Part shown: piece by piece, positions 29,027 through 37,568 of the stretch
Position numbering within the stretch: the stretch's first letter is position 1
Layout: each line of letters starts with the position of its first letter
Source of the DNA: Myxococcales bacterium
GTDB taxonomy: Bacteria; Myxococcota_A; Polyangia; Haliangiales; Haliangiaceae
Direction: 5' to 3'
NCBI GenBank assembly: GCA_016794525.1
Contig: JAEUJY010000105.1
Location: 46,879 to 110,878 of the forward strand
DNA: 64,000 nt
Position numbers and translations under genes: made by a program
Notes under the pieces: generated by a model
Told to the model about the DNA's origin: nothing
Seen by the model: the letters and a program-made list of their open reading frames with translations, nothing else
Databases searched by the model: none

Positions 29027-29460
29027 GACGCGGCCCCCACGCAGGCGCCGCGATCGTCGAAGTGGCAGCTAGCGTCGGCGGCGCGCGGCGCGCAGATGCC
29101 GTCGCACACCAGCTCGACGTGGAACGCGTCGGTGCAGGCGTCGCCGACGCAGAAGCGATCGACCCGGCCGGCGAGCGGGGTGTCGCCCCAGAACGGGTGG
29201 GTGACGCGCCAGCCATCGCCGTCGCGCACGCCGACGCCGCAGCTGTAGACGCAGCCGCACGCGTCGGAGACCAGCGGCAGGCACCGGCGATCGGCCGCGG
29301 CGACGGCCGGCGCGGCTAGCGCGGGCGGCGTGGTCGCCGCGTGGTTGGCCGGCGCCGCGGTCGGCGGGCGGGCGTCGGCGCCGCAGGCGGCGAGGGTCAG
29401 GGCGAGGAGCCAGCGCACGCCGACCACTGTCAGCGAGGGGCCGCGAGGTGTCGCGGTCAT
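29023..29460 (-). CDS. Cys-rich lipoprotein, third gene of the ECF operon
   Basis: 145 residues from ATG 29460, overlapping the anti-sigma stop (ATGA). Signal ends LTLAAC (lipobox). The mature part has about nine cysteines (DACGCVYSCGVG, DGICAPRAADASC), presumably disulfide-bonded in the periplasm or at the surface. It could be the sensed or regulated partner of the sigma switch. No family recognised. Confidence 0.65.
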   Translation of the reverse strand: MTATPRGPSLTVVGVRWLLALTLAACGADARPPTAAPANHAATTPPALAAPAVAAADRRCLPLVSDACGCVYSCGVGVRDGDGWRVTHPFWGDTPLAGRVDRFCVGDACTDAFHVELVCDGICAPRAADASCHFDDRGACVGAAS

Positions 29461-29885
29461 CGCGGGTGCGGCGCGGCCGGCTCGCTGGGCGGCGGCGGCG
29501 GGGCCGGCCGGTCGCGCTTGAGCGAGCCGGTGGGCGACGACCACAGGAGGCCGACGATCGCGATCAGCGCGATGATCGCGACGACGAACAGCACGCCGAA
29601 CGGCACGCGATCGCCGAGCGTGCGGCGGCCGAAGAACCGCCCGGCCGAGCGGCGCGCGATCGTCGCCTCGACCGACTTGCCGAGGTCGGCCGGCGCCGCC
29701 GCCGGGGGCAGCGACTTCAACAGCTTCATGCTGTCGCGCACCTCCTCGAGCTCGGCCCGCAGCGCGGGATCGGCGGCCAGCGCGGCGTCGACCTCGGCGC
29801 GCTCCTCGGCGGTCAGCGTGCCGTCGACGTAGTCGGACAGCATCGCCTGCAGGCGCTCGTCGGTGGCGGGGGCGGCGTCGGTCAT
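29457..29885 (-). CDS. Anti-sigma factor, membrane-bound
   Basis: 142 residues. The cytoplasmic N-terminus carries the anti-sigma-like LSDYVDGTLTAEERAEVDAA segment but no HxxxCxxC zinc motif. One membrane helix follows (VLFVVAIIALIAIVGLLW), then a short Pro-rich periplasmic tail. It should hold the adjacent ECF sigma factor inactive. It begins 25 bp after the sigma gene. Confidence 0.8.
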   Translation of the reverse strand: MTDAAPATDERLQAMLSDYVDGTLTAEERAEVDAALAADPALRAELEEVRDSMKLLKSLPPAAAPADLGKSVEATIARRSAGRFFGRRTLGDRVPFGVLFVVAIIALIAIVGLLWSSPTGSLKRDRPAPPPPPSEPAAPHPR

Positions 29886-29910
29886 GACCTTCCTCGACAG
29901 GGTTGCGCGA

Positions 29911-30483
29911 TCATGCCATGTGCCTCGTGATCTTCTTGCGCAGCGCCAGGCGCGCGCGGTGCAAGCGCGACTTCACCGTGCCGTCAGGCAGCCCGGTGAT
30001 CTCGCAGATCTCCTCGATCGACAGGTCCTCGATCTCGCGCAGGATGACGACCGCGCGGTGCTCCTCGTCGAGCGAGTTGATCGCCTCCTGTAGTACCACC
30101 TCCATCTGCGCCCCCTCGACCGCGCGATCGGGGCGGCGCATCGGCCCGGGCGGGCCGGCCTCGGCGACCGAGCCGGCGTTCTCGTCGAGCTCGTCCTTGC
30201 TGCGATCGTGGCGGCGGGCCAGGTACTTGATCCGGTTCTTGCAGTGGTTGACCGCGACCCGGTACAGCCACGTCGAGAACTTGGCCTCCTCGCGGAAGCT
30301 GTCGATCGTCTTGAAGACCGTGATGAACACCTCCTGCGCCACGTCCTCGGCCTCGGCCCGGTTGCCCAGCATCCGGTAGGTCAGGTTGTAGACGCGGTCG
30401 CGGTGCTCCGACACCAGCTCGCGGAACGCGCGCTCGTCACGCTCGCGCAAACGGCGAACGAGCTCTCGGTCGCGGACTGACAT
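29911..30483 (-). CDS. ECF (RpoE-like) RNA polymerase sigma factor
   Basis: 190 residues. Region 2: RELVSEHRDRVYNLTYRML and AEDVAQEVFITVFKTIDSF. Region 4: SLDEEHRAVVILREIEDLSI and the helix-turn-helix GLPDGTVKSRLHRARLALR. It recruits polymerase to promoters of envelope-stress-type genes. Start at ATG 30483 (MSVRDRE) avoids a long unrelated extension. First gene of a tight operon with its anti-sigma factor. Confidence 0.95.
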   Translation of the reverse strand: MSVRDRELVRRLRERDERAFRELVSEHRDRVYNLTYRMLGNRAEAEDVAQEVFITVFKTIDSFREEAKFSTWLYRVAVNHCKNRIKYLARRHDRSKDELDENAGSVAEAGPPGPMRRPDRAVEGAQMEVVLQEAINSLDEEHRAVVILREIEDLSIEEICEITGLPDGTVKSRLHRARLALRKKITRHMA

Positions 30484-30527
30484 GCGGCGGGTCGAGCATA
30501 GCCGAAACCACCTCGGCCTCGGCGATG

Positions 30528-30552
30528 GACACCGGCGGAAGCGATTGGTTCC
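30528..30552 (-). promoter_or_regulatory. Candidate ECF-type (self) promoter
   Basis: Read on the minus strand: GGAAC (30548-30552), 17-base spacer, GTC (30528-30530), about 45 nt before the sigma-factor start. Matches the GGAAC...GTC layout common for ECF autoregulation. Confidence 0.4.
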
Positions 30553-30592
30553 CGTCGGCGATCGATTCGCGCGCGGCGCGGGCGCGCCCGGG

Positions 30593-31471
30593 TTAGGTCC
30601 GCGGCCCGAACACCCGCAGGCTGGCGCTGATCTGCAGATCGTCGCCGCCCTTGACCTGCTTGCGCAGCCCGACGTCGAGGCCGAACTTGACCGTGGCCAT
30701 GCCCAGGCCGCCGGTGACGTAGGTGCCATCGGCGACGTCGTAGACCGCGCCGGCGCGCAGCGGGTAGCCGTTCTGGCCGCCGGCGGTGGTGACGAAGTAT
30801 TCGAGGCCGCCGCCGTAACGCCCGGTGTCGCCGTCGGTGTCGAGGTTCCAGCGCGCGTCGAACGCCGCGACCAGCTGGGGGCTGGGGCGGAAGGTGGCGC
30901 CGGTGGCGACGGTGCGCGCGATCGCGAGGTTCTCGGTGCCCCACAGGTTGGAGCCGACCACCGCGAGGTTGAGCTGATCGGTCAGCCGCACCACCGCGCC
31001 GAGGTCCCAGTTGAAGCCCTTGACGTCCTCGCTGCCGTCGAGGGCCGCGCCCTTGGCGTTGAGGTACTTGGCGCCGATGCCGACCATCGCGCGGGCGTTG
31101 ATCTGGCGCGCCAGCGTCAGCCCGGCGACGTGGGTGCGCTGGTGGCGATCGTCGGCGGTGTCGCCGCCGGCGTAGCGGTAGTAGAAGCAGCCCGGCGCGG
31201 CGTTGGTCGAGTCGCACGCCGAGGCCGCGATCAGCGTCGCGGCGTCGGTCGAGCGGTAGCCGTAGCTGCCCTCGAAGCTGAGGTCGCGGGTCAGCGGCAG
31301 GCCGGCCGGGTTGAGGCTGATCGCCTGTGCCCCCGAGACGTCGCCGCGGCGGGCCTCGCCGGTGGCCAGCTCGCGGGGGCCGAGCGCGTCGCTCAGCAGA
31401 TCGGCGGCGGCCGTGGCGGGGCCCGAGGCGAGGGCCAGGAGCCCGACGGAGACGATACGGCGCGCGCGCAT
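30593..31471 (-). CDS. Outer-membrane beta-barrel, FadL/PorV-like
   Basis: 292 residues: signal peptide (IVSVGLLALASGPATA), then ELATGEARRGDVSGAQAISLNPAGL. The latter echoes the GxAxA..D..A...NPAGL start of FadL/PorV-type barrels. Alternating strands follow to a final SASLRVFGPRT. Possibly a transporter for hydrophobic molecules or a surface-assembly factor. Not in the ECF operon: 109 bp upstream of it. Confidence 0.65.
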   Translation of the reverse strand: MRARRIVSVGLLALASGPATAAADLLSDALGPRELATGEARRGDVSGAQAISLNPAGLPLTRDLSFEGSYGYRSTDAATLIAASACDSTNAAPGCFYYRYAGGDTADDRHQRTHVAGLTLARQINARAMVGIGAKYLNAKGAALDGSEDVKGFNWDLGAVVRLTDQLNLAVVGSNLWGTENLAIARTVATGATFRPSPQLVAAFDARWNLDTDGDTGRYGGGLEYFVTTAGGQNGYPLRAGAVYDVADGTYVTGGLGMATVKFGLDVGLRKQVKGGDDLQISASLRVFGPRT

Positions 31472-31597
31472 GGCCGGAGCCTTGCAGCCCGATCGCCGCG
31501 GGGCAACAAATCGGCGCCCGCGGCGTGGCCGCGCGCACGCCGATCGATCGCGCGCTGCCATTTTGACGCTGCCGCCGGGCGCGGCCATCCTCGGGCG

Positions 31598-32134
31598 ATG
31601 AGCTGGATCGTGATCGTCGTCGGCGGGCTGGTCGCGCTGGTCGCGCTGGTCGCGGTGATCGGCCTGACCCTGCGCGCCGATCACCAGTGCGCGCGGACGA
31701 TCGTGATCGCGCGGCCGCCGGCCGAGGTGTGGGCGGTGATCGCCGATCCCGCGGGCTATCCGGCGTGGCGGCGCGACCTGACGCGGGTCGAGCTGCTCGC
31801 CGACGGCGGGTACCGCGAGCACGGCCGCCACGACGCGATCGCCTACACCCTCGACGAGGATCGCCCGCCGACCGCGACCGCGCCGGGCCGCCGCGTCGTC
31901 CGCATCGTCGACGCCGGCCTGCCGTACGGCGGCCGGTGGAGCATCGCGGTCGCGGCCGAGGGCGACGCCACCCGGGTGGCCATCACCGAGGACGGGTTCA
32001 TCAAGCACCCGATCTTCCGGGTGCTGTCGCGCACGGTGTTCTCGGTGGCGTCGACGCAGGAGCGCTGGCTCACCGCGCTGGCGCGCCACCTGGGCAGCCC
32101 GGCGACCCCGACCCCGACGCCGCCCGCGACCTAG
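31598..32134 (+). CDS. SRPBCC-family protein, membrane-tethered
   Basis: 178 residues: one N-terminal helix (IVIVVGGLVALVALVAVIGL) then a START/SRPBCC-like domain with RPPAEVWAVIADPAGYPAWR, typical of polyketide-cyclase-like ligand-binding folds. Likely faces the periplasm or cytoplasm from the inner membrane and binds a small hydrophobic ligand. CATCCT lies 6 nt before the ATG. Confidence 0.75.
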   Translation: MSWIVIVVGGLVALVALVAVIGLTLRADHQCARTIVIARPPAEVWAVIADPAGYPAWRRDLTRVELLADGGYREHGRHDAIAYTLDEDRPPTATAPGRRVVRIVDAGLPYGGRWSIAVAAEGDATRVAITEDGFIKHPIFRVLSRTVFSVASTQERWLTALARHLGSPATPTPTPPAT

Positions 32135-32180
32135 GCCTCGCGCCGCGCCGGAACGCGCTCAACGCGGTCGGGATCTGAGC

Positions 32181-32186
32181 GATACT
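32181..32186 (+). promoter_or_regulatory. -10-like GATACT
   Basis: Seven nt before GTG 32194. The same gcGATACTGG context recurs at 40098, also 7 nt before a start. Confidence 0.4.
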
Positions 32187-32193
32187 GGCCGGA

Positions 32194-33153
32194 GTGCCTG
32201 CTCATTCACGACGTGGAGCGCGCCCGCGGTCGCGCGGTCGATATCGGTGGGCCTGGCTGGTGGCCGGCCTGGTGGCCGCGAGCTGTAGCGACGGCGCCGG
32301 CGCGATCATCGACGCGGCGATCGTCGATGGCCGGGGGCCCGATGGGGGCAGCGGGGCCGACGCGCTGGAAGCCGACGCGGCGGCGATCGATGCGCCGGTG
32401 GCCGTCGACGCGGCGGCGATCGACGCGCCGGTGGCCGTCGACGCGGCGGCGATCGACGCGCCCGCGGTCGTCGACGCGGCGGCGATCGACGCGCCCGCGC
32501 CCGACGCGGCCACGGTGGTCGACGCCGGCGCGGTGGTCGACGACGCGATGGTTCTGGGCGGTCCGCTGTCGACCTGGACCGCGGCGTCGGGGCTCTTGCC
32601 CGACGCGCTGTGCGTGCCGTGGACGCTGGGCGACACGTCGACGCCGGAGCAGCCGCTGCTGAGCGCCGGCCAGCTGACGCTCGGCAACGACGTCGACAGC
32701 GAGACGCTGTACTACCTGCACCCGGAGGCGGCGCTGGCGATGCCGGCGGTGCTGGTCATCGAGGCCCGCGTCCAGTTCGTCAGCGGCGGCAGCCAGACGC
32801 CGAGCCGCAGCGGCGCGTCGATCTCGTTCTCGGTCGGCGCCACCGACCGCAAGAACGCGCTGTTCATCGACGACGGCGTCGTGTTCTTGCTCACGGCCGA
32901 GAACACCCGCGGCCCGGCGGCGACGGTCGCCACCACCGACCAGGCCCACACCTACCGGATCGAGGTGACGCTGGCGACCAGCGCGATCCAGGTGTTCCGC
33001 GACGGCGCGCCGATCCTCACCGGCGCCGCGTTCGTGTCGACCTACGACGTCCCGACCGCGATCTACTTCGGCGAGGCGAGCGTCGTCGCCCACGGCACGT
33101 CGATCTGGGAGAGCGTCACCCACAACGCGCTCGCGCCCAGCGCGTGCCCGTGA
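32194..33153 (+). CDS. Lipoprotein with VDAAAIDAP repeats and lectin-like C-terminal domain
   Basis: 319 residues from GTG 32194: a lipobox-like end (VAASC), a tandem-repeat linker (~residues 66-110, unit VDAAAIDAPV, 10 residues), then a ~200-residue beta-sandwich domain (ALMPAVLVIEARVQF-like strands, TYRIEVTLATSAIQVFRDG). The latter resembles LamG/concanavalin-type lectin folds (DGAPILTG). Probably a surface-attached binding protein. Ligand unknown. Confidence 0.65.
   Translation: MPAHSRRGARPRSRGRYRWAWLVAGLVAASCSDGAGAIIDAAIVDGRGPDGGSGADALEADAAAIDAPVAVDAAAIDAPVAVDAAAIDAPAVVDAAAIDAPAPDAATVVDAGAVVDDAMVLGGPLSTWTAASGLLPDALCVPWTLGDTSTPEQPLLSAGQLTLGNDVDSETLYYLHPEAALAMPAVLVIEARVQFVSGGSQTPSRSGASISFSVGATDRKNALFIDDGVVFLLTAENTRGPAATVATTDQAHTYRIEVTLATSAIQVFRDGAPILTGAAFVSTYDVPTAIYFGEASVVAHGTSIWESVTHNALAPSACP
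32390..32510 (+). repeat. ~30-bp coding tandem repeat in the lipoprotein linker
   Basis: About four units of gtcgacgcggcggcgatcga followed by a variable cgcgccggtggcc-type end. They encode VDAAAIDAP(V/A); the linker length may vary between strains. Confidence 0.8.
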
Positions 33154-33157
33154 GGCC

Positions 33158-33955
33158 TCACACCGCGACCGGGAACTTGATGAACGGGTGGTGCTGGTAG
33201 GCCTCGAGCCGCACGTCGTCGAAGGTCATCGCCAGCATCGGCTTGTCGGCCAGCACCAGCGTCGGCAGCGGGAACGGCGCCCGCTCGAGCTGGGTGCGCA
33301 CGCCCTCGACGTGGTTGAGGTAGATGTGCGCGTCGCCGAGCGTGTGGATGAAGTAGCGCGGGCGCTTGCCGGTGTCCTGGGCGATCATCGCCAGCAAGAG
33401 CGCGTACGACGCGATGTTGAACGGCACGCCGAGCGCGAGGTCGGCCGAGCGCTGGTACAGCTGCAGGTCGAGCCAGTCGCCGCTGACGTACAGCTGGAAG
33501 AAGGCGTGGCACGGCGGCAGCTTCATCCTCGGCAGGTCGGCGACGTTCCACGCGCTGACGATGATGCGGCGCGAGGTCGGGTCCTTGCGGATCAGCTGGA
33601 CCGCCTGCGCGAGCTGATCGATGCCCGGGATGCCGTTGGCCGGGTCGGCGCCCCACCGCCGCCACTGGTGGCCGTAGATCGGCCCGAGGTCGCCGGCGGC
33701 GTCGGCCCACGCGTCCCAGATCGGCGTGTGCTGCGTGAGGTCGTCGTGGATGTTGGTCGACCCGCGCAGGAACCACAGCAGCTCGCGCACCACCGCCGGG
33801 AACAACACCTTCTTGGTGGTGACGATCGGGAAGCCCTCGCGCAGGTCGTAGCGGCTCTGCGCGCCGAAGATCGACAGCGTGCCGGTGCCGGTGCGGTCGG
33901 TGCGGCGCTCGCCGTCGGCCAGGACCATGCGCAGGAGATCGAGGTACGGGCGCAT
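33158..33955 (-). CDS. thyA: Thymidylate synthase
   Basis: 265 residues, normal ThyA length. Motifs: [51 protein letters not shown], nucleophile Cys in [12 protein letters not shown], and [17 protein letters not shown]. Converts dUMP to dTMP with methylenetetrahydrofolate. Ends near FIKFPVAV as usual. Divergent from the HAD gene. Confidence 0.98.
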   Translation of the reverse strand: MRPYLDLLRMVLADGERRTDRTGTGTLSIFGAQSRYDLREGFPIVTTKKVLFPAVVRELLWFLRGSTNIHDDLTQHTPIWDAWADAAGDLGPIYGHQWRRWGADPANGIPGIDQLAQAVQLIRKDPTSRRIIVSAWNVADLPRMKLPPCHAFFQLYVSGDWLDLQLYQRSADLALGVPFNIASYALLLAMIAQDTGKRPRYFIHTLGDAHIYLNHVEGVRTQLERAPFPLPTLVLADKPMLAMTFDDVRLEAYQHHPFIKFPVAV

Positions 33956-34003
33956 GGATGGCGTATACCACCCGCGTCCGACGGCGGCGTGGTAGGAGGA
34001 GGC

Positions 34004-34840
34004 GTGGTCCCCGCGGTCGCGCGTTTCGGCGAGCTGGTCGAGCGGTACGATGGCTTCCTGTTCGACGCCTACGGCGTGCTGGTCGACGCCAGCGGGCCGA
34101 CCGCCGGGGCCGCGGCGGCGATCGCGGCGGTGCGCGCCGCCGGCAAGCCGCTGGCGGTGGTGACCAACGACGCGTCCCGGCTGCCGGCGACCGCGGCGGC
34201 GCGGTTCGCGCGGGTCGGCCTGCCGATCGCCGCCGACGAGGTGGTGTCGTCGGGGCAGATGCTGGCGCCGCACGTGGCCGCCGCCGGGCTGGCCGGCGCG
34301 CGCGCGCTGGTGCTGGGCACCGCCGACGCGCAGGCCTACGCCGCCGGCGCGGGGCTCGAGGTGACGGCGCTGGCCGACGACGCGGCGATCGACGCGGTGG
34401 TGATCTGCGACGACGCCGGCTTCGACTTCCTGGCCGGCATGAACGCCGCGCTGACCGCCAGCGTGCGCGCGCTCGACGCCGGCCGGCCGCTGGCGCTGAT
34501 CGTCGCCAACCCCGACCTGGTGTTCCCGCGCGGGCCCGGCGCGCTCGGCTTCACCGCCGGCACGATGGCGGCGATGATCGACGCGGTGCTGCGCCGCCGC
34601 TTCGCCGCGCCGCCGACGTTCGTCGCGCTGGGCAAGCCGGCGCCGGCGATCTTCACCGCGGCGCGGGCCCGGGTCGGCGATCCGCCGCGGCTGCTGATGG
34701 TCGGCGATCAGCTCGAGACCGACATCGCCGGCGCGCGCGCGGTGGGCATCGACGCGGCGCTGGTGGCCGGGGTGTCGGTGTGGCGCGACGGCGTCGTGGC
34801 CGCCGCGCTGGCGCCGCACTGGCTGCTCGACGCGCTGTAG
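34004..34840 (+). CDS. HAD-superfamily (class IIA, NagD-like) hydrolase
   Basis: 278 residues from GTG 34004, directly after a strong AGGAGG site. Motif [15 protein letters not shown], motif [11 protein letters not shown], Lys of motif III in [10 protein letters not shown], motif [18 protein letters not shown]. It is a phosphatase of the NagD/PGP-like group; substrate unknown. Confidence 0.88.
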   Translation: MVPAVARFGELVERYDGFLFDAYGVLVDASGPTAGAAAAIAAVRAAGKPLAVVTNDASRLPATAAARFARVGLPIAADEVVSSGQMLAPHVAAAGLAGARALVLGTADAQAYAAGAGLEVTALADDAAIDAVVICDDAGFDFLAGMNAALTASVRALDAGRPLALIVANPDLVFPRGPGALGFTAGTMAAMIDAVLRRRFAAPPTFVALGKPAPAIFTAARARVGDPPRLLMVGDQLETDIAGARAVGIDAALVAGVSVWRDGVVAAALAPHWLLDAL

Positions 34841-34846
34841 CCGCGC

Positions 34847-35137
34847 TCACGCCGCGGCGAAGTTCCAGGCCTTCACGACGATCGCGTGGGCGGCCAGGTG
34901 CGCGTCGAGGGCCTGCCACGCCGGCGTCGCGCGGGCCGCGGCCAGCGCCGCCAGCGACGGCGCGTCGATCGCGATCGCCAGGTCCCACTTGGCGGCGGTG
35001 TCGTCGGCGGGGACGCCCAGGCGCAGCGCGAGGCCGGGCAGGGCGGCGAGGGGGCGGGCCGCCTCCAGCGCGGCGGCGCGGCCGGCGTCGGTGGCGTGGG
35101 CGGGGGCGAGGCGGACGAAGCAGTGGTGGGTGATCAT
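34847..35137 (-). CDS. Dabb-family (stress-responsive A/B barrel) protein
   Basis: 96 residues: MITHHCFVRLAPAH, then helix AALEAARPLAALPGL, and WDLAIAIDAPSLAALAAARATP, with the length and strand-helix pattern of the ferredoxin-like Dabb domain. ATG overlaps the stop of the pseudouridine synthase gene (ATGA), so it is the second gene of a two-gene operon. Confidence 0.7.
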   Translation of the reverse strand: MITHHCFVRLAPAHATDAGRAAALEAARPLAALPGLALRLGVPADDTAAKWDLAIAIDAPSLAALAAARATPAWQALDAHLAAHAIVVKAWNFAAA

Positions 35138-36024
35138 GGCGTCGGCTCGGCGGCGAGGCGCTGGCACCAGGTCGCGAGATCGTCGGGCAGCGGGCTGTCC
35201 CACGCCAGCGGCGCGTCGGTGATCGGGTGGCGCAGGCCGAGGTGCGTCGCGTGCAGCGCCAGCCGCGGCGGCCGCGGGCGGAACTGCCGCGCCACGTCGC
35301 CGCCGTGCTGCGTGTCGCCGAGCACCGGGTGGCCGAGCGCGGCCAGGTGCAGGCGGATCTGGTGGCTGCGGCCGGTCTCGAGCTCCAGCGTCAGCCGCGT
35401 GGCCCGGCCGCCGGCCAGCACCTCGCGGGCGCGGACGTGGGTGATCGCGCGCTGGCCGGCGATCGGCTGATCGATCGTGCCGACCGCGTCGCCGACCGCG
35501 CCGGCGACGAACGCCAGGTAGCGGCGGGTCAGGTCGTGGTCGACGAAGCGCTGGCCGAGGACGCGGTTGGCGGTGGCGGTCTTGGCGAACACCAGGAGGC
35601 CGCTGGTCGGGCGATCGATGCGGTGGACCAGGAACACCTCGCCGGCGCCGGGGCGGCGGCGCAGCCGATCGAGGGCGTCGCCGCGGTCGCTCTCGGGCGT
35701 CGGCGCGGTGACCATGCCGGCGGGCTTGTCGACGACGATCAGGTCGTCGTCCTCGTAGACGATCGGCAGCGCCAGCTCGGGCCCGGCGGGCGCGGCGCCG
35801 ACCGCGCGCTCGAACGCACCGCCGAGGTTGGCCTCGACGGTCTGGCCGGTCCGCACGATCCGGCCCGCCTGCTTGCACCGCGCGCGATCGACGAACACGC
35901 CGCCGAGGTCGATCAGCACGCGGGCCCGCCGCCGCGACAGCCCCGGCACGCCGCGCGCGAGCGCCTGATCGAGCCGCGCGCCGTCGACGTCGGCGGGGAT
36001 GACGAAGCGCACGGTGTCGGCCAT
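35134..36024 (-). CDS. RluA-family pseudouridine synthase
   Basis: 296 residues: N-terminal S4-like RNA-binding segment (GLSRRRARVLIDLGGVFVD), then the RluA core VYEDDDLIVVDKPAGMVT, catalytic Asp in HRIDRPTSGLLVFA, and ELETGRSHQIRLHLAALG. Isomerises uridine in rRNA or tRNA; which site is modified cannot be told. CAAGAT lies 8 nt before ATG 36024. Confidence 0.9.
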   Translation of the reverse strand: MADTVRFVIPADVDGARLDQALARGVPGLSRRRARVLIDLGGVFVDRARCKQAGRIVRTGQTVEANLGGAFERAVGAAPAGPELALPIVYEDDDLIVVDKPAGMVTAPTPESDRGDALDRLRRRPGAGEVFLVHRIDRPTSGLLVFAKTATANRVLGQRFVDHDLTRRYLAFVAGAVGDAVGTIDQPIAGQRAITHVRAREVLAGGRATRLTLELETGRSHQIRLHLAALGHPVLGDTQHGGDVARQFRPRPPRLALHATHLGLRHPITDAPLAWDSPLPDDLATWCQRLAAEPTP

Positions 36025-36107
36025 CGCGGCGCATCTTGCGGGCCGGATCGACGGCGGTCAACGCCATCGGCCCGGGCGCGACGCCGCGGCGCTGGTGATC
36101 TCGCGCG

Positions 36108-36158
36108 AGCCGAGCGTCCGCGAGGCTATCGCTGGGTCATCGCAGCACGAGCTGCTAG
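36108..36158 (-). repeat. Dispersed ~50-bp repeat, copy 2
   Basis: Inverted relative to copies 1 and 3. Shares agccgagcg, gcgaggctat, ctgggt and gagctgctag with the 51661-51713 copy. Its end overlaps the -10-like hexamer of the lipoprotein gene. Confidence 0.8.
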
Positions 36159-36161
36159 GCT
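36156..36161 (+). promoter_or_regulatory. -10-like TAGGCT
   Basis: Six nt before GTG 36168; overlaps the edge of the dispersed repeat. Confidence 0.45.
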
Positions 36162-36167
36162 CCGCGC

Positions 36168-36581
36168 GTGAAGACCTTCCTGCGCTCCGTCCTCGCCGCG
36201 TCGGCGGCCTCGCTGTCGCTGGCCGCGTGCGTCGTGCACACCAACCCGCCGCCGCCCCCGGGCGATCGCCCGCCGGCCCCGGACCCGATGCTGACCGCCG
36301 ATGGCCAGCACTTCGCCGTCAGCCGCACCTACCAGGGCGAGTGCGCGCCGGCCGGCAGCCGCGGCGGCTGCTACTCGGTGTCGCTCGAGCCCGACGGTGC
36401 GTACCGCCACATGCTGCTCGACGCGCCGATCACCGGCACCTACGTGATCGCCGGTGACAAGGTCAACTTCACGCCGGCCGGCGCGGCGCCGCCGTCGTCG
36501 ATGACGCTGTCCGCCGACCGGACGCGCCTCGACGACTACGTCTACCAGCCGCCGGTCGGCCAGACCCCGATCGTCCAGTAG
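36168..36581 (+). CDS. Small lipoprotein
   Basis: 137 residues from GTG 36168: signal with lipobox LSLAAC, Pro-rich linker (NPPPPPGDRPPAPDP), then a compact beta domain with two cysteines (GECAPAGSRGGCYSV) and DGAYRHMLLDAPITGTYVI. No known family. Divergent from rluA-like. Confidence 0.7.
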   Translation: MKTFLRSVLAASAASLSLAACVVHTNPPPPPGDRPPAPDPMLTADGQHFAVSRTYQGECAPAGSRGGCYSVSLEPDGAYRHMLLDAPITGTYVIAGDKVNFTPAGAAPPSSMTLSADRTRLDDYVYQPPVGQTPIVQ

Positions 36582-36630
36582 CGTTCGCTCCGACCCGCCG
36601 AGGGGACTCCGCGACACGCCCTCGAGGAAT

Positions 36631-37425
36631 TCAGCGGGCCAGCGTCGCGAGGTCGAGCTCGATCAGCTCGCCGCGCGCGCCGTCGACCACGACCAGCCGC
36701 TGGGCCGCGGCGTCGAGGCCGAGGCCGGCGATCCGGCCGACGCCGAAGCGCGCCAGATCGTCGGTGGCGGTCAGCGTGTAGGTCGTGAGGTCGTAGCGGT
36801 ACAGCCGGCTGCCGGCGCCGAGCAGCAGGCCGTCGGCGTCGGCCACCATGCCGCCGGCGTCGAGGTCGTCGGGCAGGCTGCGCCACGCGACGTCGGCGCC
36901 GGTGTCCGCGGCGTAGGCGGCGACCTCGGAGCGCAGCAGCGCGCCGGCGGCGTCGAACGTGCGCGGCTGCGCGTACAGCCGCGCGGCGACCGGATCGTAG
37001 GTGACCGCGGTGGTGCGCTGCTCCTCGTCCTCGGGGAAGCCGCCCGGCTCGTAGCAGAAGTACTGGCGCATCGTGTCGGCGCCGAGGTCGAGCAGGTAGC
37101 CGTCGCCGATCGCGGTCAGCGCGAACCGGCCGTCGCCGAGCGCGACGACGTCGGTGAACGGAGGCCGCACCGGCACGTCGGGCGTCGGCAGCGCCGCCAG
37201 CGCGCGCACCAGCGTCGCGGCGCCGTCGGGCGCCAGCCGGTACAGCCCGGCGGCGTCGTCGAGCACGATCCGCGCGCCGCCGAGCTCGATGGCCACGCCG
37301 GCGACGTGGGGCGCGGTCAGCCCGGCCGCGCGCAGGTCGACCCGGCGGGCGACCGGCTCGGGCGGCGGATCGGCGCACGCGGGCGCCAGCAGGGCGACGA
37401 CGAGGAGCGAGCGAGGCAGCGGCAT
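36631..37425 (-). CDS. Lipoprotein with repeat-propeller character
   Basis: 264 residues from ATG 37425 (a TTG at 37443 is an alternative): lipobox LLAPAC, then repeated strand units such as IVLDDAAGLYRLAPDG, ALGDGRFALTAIGDGYLLDL, VADADGLLLGAGSRLYRYDL and RLVVVDGARGELIELDL, like a beta-propeller of the NHL/6-blade type. Likely a periplasmic or surface binding protein. Confidence 0.65.
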   Translation of the reverse strand: MPLPRSLLVVALLAPACADPPPEPVARRVDLRAAGLTAPHVAGVAIELGGARIVLDDAAGLYRLAPDGAATLVRALAALPTPDVPVRPPFTDVVALGDGRFALTAIGDGYLLDLGADTMRQYFCYEPGGFPEDEEQRTTAVTYDPVAARLYAQPRTFDAAGALLRSEVAAYAADTGADVAWRSLPDDLDAGGMVADADGLLLGAGSRLYRYDLTTYTLTATDDLARFGVGRIAGLGLDAAAQRLVVVDGARGELIELDLATLAR

Positions 37426-37556
37426 CCGGTGGCGATACAGCAAGCGACGTGCCGCCGGCCCGCGCGTGCGATGTCGCGGCGTTCGCCCGACGCCGCGCCA
37501 GAAACCCGCCGTCCCCCTCGAGAATCTGTGGGTGGGCGGCGCGGCCCGAGCCGCGA

Positions 37557-37562
37557 TACGCT
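37557..37562 (+). promoter_or_regulatory. -10-like TACGCT
   Basis: Six nt before GTG 37569. Confidence 0.4.
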
Positions 37563-37568
37563 CGGGCC

